From Neodontobutis hainanensis (taxonomy: Eukaryota; Chordata; Actinopteri; Gobiiformes; Odontobutidae): DNA of 64,000 nucleotides. Location: positions 4,240,001 to 4,304,000 of the forward strand of contig JALDNG010000020.1 of assembly GCA_024349245.1 (NCBI GenBank), written 5' to 3'. Positions 57,101 to 64,000 of the stretch are shown here, piece after piece; position 1 is the stretch's first letter, and the number at the start of each line of letters is the position of its first letter. The notes beneath the pieces were generated by a model. The model ran no database searches. It saw only the letters and a list, made by a program, of their open reading frames with translations, and was not told the origin of the DNA. The position numbers and the translations under genes were made by a program.

Positions 57101-60100
57101 AAACCGCTGAGTCATTTGAAGCCACGCTGAGTCAGAGATGCTTAATCAAATTTAAACTGAAATTTTCTGTAAATTTAAAAGTTTAACAGTCCATCAAATA
57201 TATCCTCTGTCTTCCCTCTTAATATATTTTATCCATTAATTCCCTTCAAAATAATTCACGCTTTTTATAGCATTTCCCCTGGCCCAAGTCTGTTTTGGCT
57301 TCTTGCTGGCTGTAGATTTATGTCGCATGTATATTTATATTGAACCACAGCCCCAAGGTCATAAAAGTAACATTTCTTCAACACTTCTGTACATCTGTCC
57401 TAATAATCCAACATTTCTCAACGTCTCACAAGCCCCTTGCTTCTTCCTGAAGTCCGACCTGTCTGCTTGAAATTAAACTTGAGCAATATGCAATGTGTTA
57501 GTGCAATGTAAGCCATATTTTTGCCAAGGGTCCTTGTGTGTTCACTTCTGAGTGGAGTGACTGAAAATCTCTTCTGTTTTTGTCATTAATGATTGCCTGT
57601 CCTTTGAAATAATGTGATGTTTGGTTACTCTGGCAACGTATTCAACAACTGATTTCTGTTTTTTGTTTATAATAAAGTTTTTGTATTTTGTCTTAGCTAA
57701 CTCTCGCTAACTATTTCAATGTGTGCAGGACCCAGACTTTGCTGAGGTGCTGACAGACTTGAATAGCCGTGAGCTGTTCTGGTTATCTCGGGGTCAACTG
57801 ACCATGGCTGTGGCAACAGAAGGTCACAATCCCAAACAAATCTCGGGCTACATCACCGGCAGAAAATCGTGTGACAGTAAGTATATCACAAATGACACAA
57901 CATTCCCGTAAGTGAGATGAAACACTACAAAGGCATTAACACAAGTCTGACATGAATGTGTTCGGTGTTGCAGCTCATTTGTTGTAGTCCATCTGTGGCT
58001 GTTTTTGTCGTTTGCCTCTGTAAATACTTCTTCTCTTCTGTCTCCTTCCATCCTTTCAAGTCTTATCGCTGGGGGAAAACCATGTTTATAGACCTTCTGT
58101 TTAACTTGGTGGCCCACCAAGCCTGTGTATTCATACCAGTTTGTGTCTGTGTGAGTGAGAAAGAGACAGCGGTTTCAGGAATGTTGTGGACAGCTTAGTC
58201 GTCTAAAAACACTAAAACACTCATATGGTCTTTTCATGGGACAATAATATGTCTAGCAGCTCAAATAGAGAGACACTCACTAAAAAGACATGTAAACTAA
58301 ATGTAGTTAATAACAGTCAATTGACAGTTTATTTAAAACACCCTTAAGCAGCAGATAAAATATGACACTTTTACACTGCTCTGTTCTGTTTTTACCCCAG
58401 CGCTGCTCATGTTTACTGCACTATGAACATGGCTTGTGTAGTTTATTCCTTATTCCTTTATTCCTCATGTCATTTTTCTCTTTCACGTTTCTGTAACTCA
58501 TTCCGTCTGGTCCTTCTCAGTTCCTTAGCTCAATCTTTATAAGCCTGCTACATTCAACAAGGGTTACCTCATCCTCCAGCTTAACCTTGGGTGGGTTGTG
58601 CGTGTGCAATGCCAGACGGCCCAACAACATGTATGTTTTGCTCAAGGTCTCACACACAATTACATTTGTGGACACGCCTCCTCATTAGTGGCTCAATTGA
58701 ATCTGTCCCTTCAATGACTCGTTCAGTGTGACGGGATGACCGAGTGTGTATGTGGGTTCCTTGTGTGTGATTTCAAAACCATTAGGGAATGTAATGTGCC
58801 CCCTTTTCCTCAAGAAACCAGACTTGAACGTGACAGGAATCATTGCCTCATCTTGCATGCTGTCAGGATCTACGGTTTTAGGGAGGGAAAGTCCGAAGGG
58901 AGAAGTGATGGTGGTTGATAAGTATTGTGCACAAATGCTGTTTTATATTAATATGTCTTTCTTTGTTTTAGCCATTCAAAGCGTGTTGTCCAGTGGTGAT
59001 GCACTGGTGCCAGGGAAGACAGGAGGAGTTGGCTCTGCGGTGTTTAACTTACACGACAATGGCACACTGGATTATCAGGTATGATCTGGTTTGTTTTAGT
59101 TTGTGCTGATCCACTTCACACACAGTACCTACCTCCCTTTTCTGTCTGCTTTAGAAAAGTGCAGATATCTTCATAGCACATACTTTCAGTGTGAGGGAAG
59201 ATACTGTATAGCTGCCAGTGTTTTGAAAAAACTTACCAACGGTGTACTGCAAAATCTGGAGGAAGAACAAAACCAGAACAGCACCCTCTTAACACAATGA
59301 GTGGGGATACTTTAACAAGGAACTGTTTACCATGTGTTCCTCAGCTTGTGGTTACTGTCCTCATTATTACTATTTAGTATTAATCCCTGGTTCAGTTATT
59401 TAGAATATATTTTAGAATATATTAGTTCTTGTTCTCACTCTTCTTTATTCACACTTGCAAAGACAAACATCAGCCATGGGTTAAGCTATTTAAATTGTGT
59501 TTTGACGCTTTTATGGATGCAGTTACGATTTTTAATTACCCTATCTTCTGTGTTTAGGTCCAGGTTGCCGGTCTCACCAGCAATGTGGTCGGCCTCACAA
59601 TTGAGCAGAAGCCGCGGCGCCGTAACAAGCGGTCTGTGCTTTATGACTTTACCCCAGAGTACAATGGAGCCACTGGCCAAGCGCTGGGCAGCTGGAGCCG
59701 TCTGGAAGCTCAACACATTCACATGCTGCTCCAGAACGAACTGTTTATCAATGTGGCCACAGCACACAACCAGGACGGAGAGCTGAGGGGGCAGATTAAG
59801 GCTTTGCTGTACAGTGGACTAGATGCTCCCAGACATGGTAGGAATCACTGATTGGACTGAGGATAGAAGTTAAATTAAATGCTTTTAAACAGGTTATCTC
59901 ATATGCTATTTTGTCCCTTCTCTAGAGTTGCCCACACCGCTGGCTGGCCACTATGTGTCACCTCCTGTTAGGACCGGAGCTGCAGGACATGCCTGGGTGT
60001 CCGTGGATGAGAACTGTCATCTTCATTATGAGATAGTCATGGCAGGCCTCAGTAAAGCTGACGATGTCACTGTGAACGCTCATCTCCACGGCCTGGCTGA

Positions 60101-62598
60101 GATTGGTGAGATAGATGACAGCAGCACTACTCACAAGAGGCTCCTGACTGGTTTTTATGGCTCACAGGTAAATCAGTAAACATTCAAGCAAATGTAACCA
60201 GAACACATAGATGTATGGAAACATGCTCATGTCCTGTTTACTTCTCTTAAAGGCTCATGGAGTGCTAAAAGACATCAGTGCTGAATTACTGCAACACCTG
60301 GATCAAGGAACCGCTTTCATCCAAGTCAGCACCAAAATGAACCCCAGGGGCGAGATCCGAGGACGGGTAAGGAACTTTAATAAGCTTATGTAACATTACT
60401 TGTTGGTAATTAAGCTGCTCAATAAAAATAATGAAGCATGTCAAGTCCAGTGAAAAAGCTAAGAATGAATATGAAAAGTAGTTAAAGTGTTGATATGTCT
60501 GTGACGCTTCACAAGTGCACACAAACAGGTGCTGCCTGTGGAAGACATTTTATAGGTCTAGAAGTAAAAGTTTTATTGGGGTTTATTAACGCACACACTT
60601 TGCAGGTGAAGTGGTTTGATGGGTCTTCCTGCCAGATATAGGCACACAACAGCAGACTCCAACTGCTCTAATAGCAAACAGGTCCAACACATAAACAAGC
60701 ATCTGCTGAGGGGCTCAGAAATAGTCCATTCAGAAACAATTAACAAGGCAGTTCGACAGCAGCAGCATCAGCTTCTCATCAGGTGTGACCAACAAATCAG
60801 TTCTAAACTTTCTCTGTCTCTTTTATTCGCCCATAGGTCCATGTTTCCAACAATTGTGAGTTTGCACAAAAGGGTGACACGGAAGAGTCTGAGGTTGACG
60901 AGTTTTTAGCAAAAGACCCTGAAGACTTGAAGAAAGATTCTTATACCTGCTTCTTTGAAAACCAGCACCACGCTCATGGCTCCCGCTGGACGCCCAATTA
61001 CGACATGTGTTTTTCCTGCAGCTGCCAGGTGCGCAACTCTCAAATGTTGACATGTAATAAACTACAAATACATGTACGAATGACCGTGAATAACACTTTG
61101 TCTCTGCTCTATCCCTTTTGTAGAAGCGAACTGTTATATGTGACCCAGTCATCTGCCCTGTACTGACCTGCACTCAAACTATTCAACCAGAGGGCAAGTG
61201 CTGCCCAGTGTGTGACGGTGAGTTTTACATTAGAGAAGACACAACATTGCAACATTGGATTGTGAAATCATCTGTTCTAGTTGCTGTTTTTGTCAGCAGG
61301 TTTTCTTTCCCATATTCTCCCACAGCTGGTTACATAACTTGTGTTTTTTATTGTTTTGGTTTACAGAGAGGAAAGACCCCAAGGACATGAAAGCCCCAGA
61401 AAAGGCTGCTGAACATCCTGAAGGTACACACATATTTCTGTTACTTCTTCTATCGATTTCCTTTAGATTTGTGTTGTCATCTAATCTTTTTCTTCTGTCT
61501 TTAGGCTGTTACTTTGAAGGCGACCAGAAAATGCATGCACTAGGAACCACATGGCACCCCTTTGTACCCCCCTTTGGTTACATCAAATGTGCAGTCTGTA
61601 CTTGCAAGGTAAAAGCCCACTGACAAAACGCATGGATGAATAATCTTGTATCATTCGCTGGATAAGTGTTTTAACGGCTGCTGTTACACTCACAGGGGTC
61701 AACAGGAGAGGTTCACTGTGAGAAGGTAAAATGTCCGGCTCTGACCTGCAGCCACCCCGTGAGGCGTAACCCCTCTGACTGCTGTAAGGAATGTCCCGAG
61801 GAGGACAGGAGCACTGCCGGTCTGGAGCATAGCGACATGATGCAGGCTGACGGGCCGAGACACTGCAAATTCGGCAAGAACTATTACCAGAACAGTGAGA
61901 ACTGGCATCCGTGGGTTCCTCTGGTGGGAGAGATGAAGTGCATCAACTGCTGGTGTGATGTAAGTGTTCAGGTTTACTGTGATGAGGAAGCGTTGAGGTG
62001 TTTGCTGTGGAGTTTTCATTAAGAAAAAAAAAAACAAGGTTGAGTTCTGAATTTAAAAAGTCACTGCAGCCATTGTACACTTTTTGCACAATACCAGCTG
62101 TTCTCTTGACAATCTGTTTTGTATTCTGAAAGACCAAAGTCTGTTTAATGGTGGTTACAATGTTTTGCTTGGTTTTGTATATTTGTCGTAAGCCACACTC
62201 CAAACCCCTGAATTTTGCTATAGCTCAGCACATTTTTGGTTCCTTGGCTCAAAGTACACTGTCATACATCGTGCCATTATATTGTTCAGGTATTAATACT
62301 CTGTTCTGTGTTTCCTTACAGCATGGTGTAACTAAATGTCAGAGGAAGCAGTGTCCAATTCTGACATGCACAAACATCACCAGAAACGAGGGCTCCTGCT
62401 GTCCTGAATGTTCTGGTAAGCACTCAAAAACAAAACCAACCATAACCACTTTAGTGCTTTAGACAAAGTAATGATTCACAGGCAGATTACTCATTTTAGC
62501 TTCTTGTATTATAGACGTCTCCTCTTCCCACAGATTCCATGGAAGATGAGGACTTTGTAATGAAAACTCCAGACAAAAGGCGGAGCTGGAGACACTGA
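51032..62598 (+). CDS. chrd: Chordin, complete (BMP antagonist, dorsalising factor)
   Basis: Twenty-one coding exons on the plus strand total 2850 nt and encode 949 residues, close to the usual vertebrate length of about 940-955. All junctions are GT-AG and in phase. Order: signal peptide (about 1-25), VWFC/CR1 (about 49-123), the CHRD domain block (about 170-660), then CR2 (698-755), CR3 (776-842) and CR4 (866-928), and a short basic tail. Secreted chordin binds BMP2/4/7 through its CR modules and blocks receptor binding. Tolloid/BMP1 proteases cut after CR1 and after CR3 to release BMP. The Asp-containing stretches SYND (154-157) and MMQAD (857-861) lie where those cuts are expected. The start is the first ATG after the TATA box with a good signal peptide. 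An R-x-K-R motif at 470-473 is unusual (see findings). Confidence 0.97.
52747..52850 (+). CDS. chrd: chrd exon 2 (residues 48-82), CR1 first half
   Basis: GCSFGGRFYSLEDTWHPDLG followed by the paired cysteines CVQCFCEP of the VWFC fold. Acceptor ttgcag|GATGCT. Confidence 0.95.
52952..53078 (+). CDS. chrd: chrd exon 3 (residues 83-124), CR1 second half
   Basis: Completes CR1 with VNCKNIKQDCPDPDC and the closing GHCCKTCPKG typical of VWFC repeats. Donor AAAG|gttaca. Confidence 0.94.
53079..54355 (+). other. chrd intron 3
   Basis: The 1.3-kb intron between CR1 and the linker exon. No repeat, RNA or nested gene was recognised; open frames that run on from exon 3 terminate at chance stops. Confidence 0.6.
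54356..54502 (+). CDS. chrd: chrd exon 4 (residues 125-173), linker with candidate tolloid site
   Basis: Hydrophilic linker between CR1 and the first CHRD domain, containing HKSYNDRSYLS. The SYND position is the likely N-terminal tolloid cleavage region by comparison with other chordins. Acceptor ttgtag|GTGACA. Confidence 0.93.
54602..54719 (+). CDS. chrd: chrd exon 5 (residues 174-212), start of CHRD domains
   Basis: DFVALLTGVKDSWLPSSSGV then ARARFTLTRSSLAFSITYQR, the first CHRD domain signature. Donor CAGAG|gtacga. Confidence 0.94.
54875..54962 (+). CDS. chrd: chrd exon 6 (residues 213-242)
   Basis: MGWPSKIVFLNSDGTTAFEY then KVPKENSDM, continuing CHRD domain 1. Acceptor tttgcag|AATGGG, donor ACATG|gtaagg. 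Confidence 0.94.
55763..55904 (+). CDS. chrd: chrd exon 7 (residues 243-289)
   Basis: VCGVWKNIAKPLLRQLMSEQ and the basic stretch REEVEGKIIKHRALFAG that closes CHRD domain 1. Acceptor gtgcag|GTCTGT. Confidence 0.94.
56180..56317 (+). CDS. chrd: chrd exon 8 (residues 290-335), CHRD domain 2
   Basis: ETFSSTLTSEEENSGMGGIA then MLTLSDTENNLHFILILQGL. Acceptor tgtacag|AGACGT, donor CAAAG|gtaatt. Confidence 0.94.
56401..56483 (+). CDS. chrd: chrd exon 9 (residues 336-363)
   Basis: ELLVIPIRVQLLYRQHILRE then IRANITSH, with a sequon NIT. Donor CCCAT|gtgagt. Confidence 0.93.
56484..57728 (+). other. chrd intron 9
   Basis: Contains a purine-rich stretch (56750-56960) that yields a long minus-strand open frame of 181 codons with no recognisable domain. 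Nothing functional is supported. Confidence 0.6.
57729..57876 (+). CDS. chrd: chrd exon 10 (residues 364-412)
   Basis: DPDFAEVLTDLNSRELFWLS then RGQLTMAVATEGHNPKQISG and YITGRKSCD. Acceptor gtgcag|GACCCA, donor GACA|gtaagt. Confidence 0.94.
57877..58971 (+). other. chrd intron 10
   Basis: No repeats or coding signal were recognised; ordinary intron sequence with a few short open frames. Confidence 0.55.
58972..59078 (+). CDS. chrd: chrd exon 11 (residues 413-448), CHRD domain 3 start
   Basis: TIQSVLSSGDALVPGKTGGV then GSAVFNLHDNGTLDYQ; the NGTLDYQ motif recurs in CHRD domains. Donor ATCAG|gtatga. Confidence 0.94.
59558..59837 (+). CDS. chrd: chrd exon 12 (residues 449-541)
   Basis: Largest chrd exon. 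VQVAGLTSNVVGLTIEQ leads into the basic cluster KPRRRNKRSV, then HMLLQNELFINVATAHNQDG and ELRGQIKALLYSG. Donor CATG|gtagga. Confidence 0.95.
59926..60167 (+). CDS. chrd: chrd exon 13 (residues 542-622), CHRD domain 4
   Basis: LPTPLAGHYVSPPVRTGAAG then HAWVSVDENCHLHYEIVMAG and NAHLHGLAEIGEIDD. Acceptor ctctag|AGTTGC, donor CACAG|gtaaat. Confidence 0.95.
60253..60366 (+). CDS. chrd: chrd exon 14 (residues 623-660), end of CHRD block
   Basis: AHGVLKDISAELLQHLDQGT then AFIQVSTKMNPRGEIRGR, the closing NPRGEIRGR motif of CHRD domains. Donor GACGG|gtaagg. Confidence 0.95.
60837..61028 (+). CDS. chrd: chrd exon 15 (residues 661-724), linker and CR2 first half
   Basis: VHVSNNCEF and an acidic linker (EESEVDEFLAKDPED) lead into CR2 with TCFFENQHHAHGSRWTPNYD and CFSCSCQ. 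Donor GCCAG|gtgcgc. Confidence 0.94.
61124..61217 (+). CDS. chrd: chrd exon 16 (residues 725-755), CR2 second half
   Basis: VICDPVICPVLTCTQTIQPE then GKCCPVCDG closes CR2 with the standard CCxxC. Donor GACG|gtgagt. Confidence 0.95.
61367..61423 (+). CDS. chrd: chrd exon 17 (residues 756-774), CR2-CR3 linker
   Basis: Small 57-nt exon encoding ERKDPKDMKAPEKAAEHPE, a charged spacer. Both ends are phase 1, so its skipping would stay in frame. Confidence 0.88.
61505..61608 (+). CDS. chrd: chrd exon 18 (residues 775-809), CR3 first half
   Basis: GCYFEGDQKMHALGTTWHPF then VPPFGYIKCAVCTCK. Acceptor tctttag|GCTGTT, donor GCAAG|gtaaaa. Confidence 0.95.
61696..61959 (+). CDS. chrd: chrd exon 19 (residues 810-897), CR3 end, tolloid linker, CR4 start
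   Basis: Finishes CR3 (DCCKECPE), then the linker GLEHSDMMQADGPR, expected site of the C-terminal tolloid cut. It begins CR4 with HCKFGKNYYQNSENWHPWVP and CINCWCD. Donor GTGAT|gtaagt. Confidence 0.95.
62322..62415 (+). CDS. chrd: chrd exon 20 (residues 898-928), CR4 second half
   Basis: HGVTKCQRKQCPILTCTNIT then RNEGSCCPECSG closes CR4. Acceptor cttacag|CATGGT, donor TTCTG|gtaagc. Confidence 0.95.
62534..62598 (+). CDS. chrd: chrd exon 21 (residues 929-949) and stop
   Basis: DSMEDEDFVMKTPDKRRSWR then H and TGA at 62596-62598: an acidic then basic C-terminal tail. Acceptor cccacag|ATTCCA. Confidence 0.93.
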
Positions 62599-63290
62599 CC
62601 ACTTGGGACGCCCTGAAACACAACTGAACACAAAATGACTTTTTATTAATACCTTTAAGGACCCACACTCAGAGCTGCACACTGGGTCCTCCTTAACCCT
62701 TCATCCACCCACCAGTTATCAGCTTCAGGATTGTAATGGACAGAGAAAAGCAGAGAACAAAAAAAGACTAGTCCAAAGACTTGTACAGCAAAAGGATGAA
62801 GCTACAATAAGGACCAAACGTGATGCCTTTGGTTGAGGATCACTTTCTCTGCTGGAGTTTCTCTTGGCTTTTGGTCCGGCTTTTTAAAATGGTTTCTTCC
62901 TTGACAGAGCTTCTTTTTGAAGTCCAGCCATAGCAACTTTTACTCCTTGAAAGTGGAAAATGATGTGTGAATGTGTGCGTGTGTGTCTTTGTGTGTTTGC
63001 TTATAACAAAACACAGCGATACTGTACAGGTCAATAAGCCAAAGTCAGGTTGAAAAGTGAAAAAGTGGTTTCTTAAAGACCAGTGAGAAAGTGTGACTCT
63101 CCTCTGTCACAGCAGAGCCTTCATATTGTGCTTCCCGCTGCTTCTCTGCATTTGGTTGTCACTATTTTGTTGCCAGTCTGTGATGAATTAAGTAATATTT
63201 TATGAATTTCTATTGTTAAGAATATGGATCTGATTTGTATTTTGTATTTATTGAATAGTGTGGCGACAAATTAAAGACATTGTAAAAATT
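62599..63290 (+). other. chrd 3' UTR
   Basis: Roughly 690 bases between the stop codon and the polyadenylation region, with a GT-rich patch at 62966-62998 and several ATTTA-like words near 63200-63250. Confidence 0.7.
63270..63275 (+). terminator. chrd polyadenylation signal
   Basis: ATTAAA in GCGACAAATTAAAGACATTG, followed within 30 bases by a T-rich downstream element (TTTTTTAATTTTTTTG). Confidence 0.65.
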
Positions 63291-63857
63291 TGTGCCTTTT
63301 TTAATTTTTTTGTTTCACTTATCAGCATTTTGACTTTTTTGGGGGGATTGCAATTTTTTTAATTAGTGACAAAATAGTACCATTAGACTATAAATATGTG
63401 TTTTCTTAAAAGAATTAGGGGCATTCTTGGTACTCTGTTTTAGTGATGTAAAATATTAAACAGAGATAAACATTAACTGGTTGCTCTTGGATAACTAGTA
63501 CTAAACCTAAAATTAGACATTTCTGGTGGTCTTTGAAACACTACAAACTCTCACTACACCACATGCTCACTGTACCTATCAACTGTTGGTGTTCTGCTCC
63601 ACAAAGTTAAAACCCATAGGAAAAAGAATTGCCAAATCCTACTTTATTTTCTCCATCTTCGTCTGTATTTATTCTAGACCACATGTCCATGTTCTAATAA
63701 ACATGGACATGGACGCACACTTCAGTGCAAACAGATAGGAACATAAACACAACCTCTTTAATGTGGCGCACACAGATGGCCAAAGGGCAGCTTTCCTTTG
63801 TCTTATTCACAAATAGCGCTCTCTGCTGGTGAGAACATGTCATAACAGGGCAGTGCA
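63291..63857. other. Intergenic DNA right of chrd
   Basis: AT-rich with no gene recognised. A short perfect palindrome around CATGTCCATG...CATGGACATG lies near 63680-63710. Confidence 0.5.
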
Positions 63858-63960
63858 GGTTTCAACAAAGGACATAGGTTTGTGAAGATGCCTTTGTTGA
63901 AACCTTTTCTTAAATATGTTCTGGATGACTGAGAACCTCCACAGACGTCAGAAGTATACG
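63858..63960 (+). repeat. Dispersed repeat B, second copy, with 14-bp inverted repeat
   Basis: GGTTTCAACAAAGG (63858-63871) and its exact reverse complement (63891-63904) precede CTTAAATATGTTCTGGATGA then CTGAGAACCTCCACAG. The latter matches the right part of repeat B at 24590-24779. Confidence 0.6.
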
Positions 63961-64000
63961 CCAAAAGCCAAGGATTTAATTTAGACATTATTGACATAAA

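Overview
The window is vertebrate nuclear DNA, almost certainly from a teleost fish. The genes are split by GT-AG introns of hundreds of bases to 12 kb. The background is AT-rich and carries fish-type repeats: two copies of a tRNA-derived SINE, an internally deleted Tc1-like transposon, hAT-like ends, a LINE 3' end, long (TA)n tracts and a 15-bp minisatellite. I see no bacterial or viral genes, CRISPR arrays or operons.

Layout, left to right. (1) Positions 1-33659, minus strand: the first ten coding exons of slc12a9, an orphan member of the cation-chloride cotransporter family. They cover about 530 codons, most of the membrane domain; the C-terminal half lies beyond the left edge. Its introns are large (12.6 kb between exons 6 and 7, 6.7 kb between exons 9 and 10) and hold most of the repeats. 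The exon 7/8 junction appears to be one base short. (2) Positions 35912-37963, minus strand: a complete five-exon gene for a 186-residue secreted cytokine of the erythropoietin/thrombopoietin type. I call it thpo from its helix D, its exon pattern (a 13-nt first coding exon) and its linkage to chordin. (3) Positions 40248-43131, plus strand: a five-exon gene for a 360-residue RING plus B30.2/SPRY protein of TRIM-like type, divergent from thpo. (4) Positions 43132-50800: a 7.7-kb gene-free stretch with possible conserved non-coding blocks and a 45-unit minisatellite ending about 525 bp before the chordin TATA box. (5) Positions 51032-62598, plus strand: complete chordin (chrd), 21 coding exons and 949 residues, with four VWFC/CR repeats around the CHRD domains, plus TATA box, 3' UTR and polyadenylation signal. 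(6) Positions 63290-64000: AT-rich intergenic DNA ending in a dispersed repeat.

The genes do not form a pathway. Chordin is an extracellular BMP antagonist, thpo a blood cytokine, slc12a9 a membrane protein and the RING/SPRY protein a probable ubiquitin ligase. The linkage itself is informative: in humans THPO lies beside CHRD on 3q27, while SLC12A9 lies near EPO on 7q22. Coordinates come from reading the exons by eye and checking that phases join; homology calls come from recalled family sequences, not database searches.
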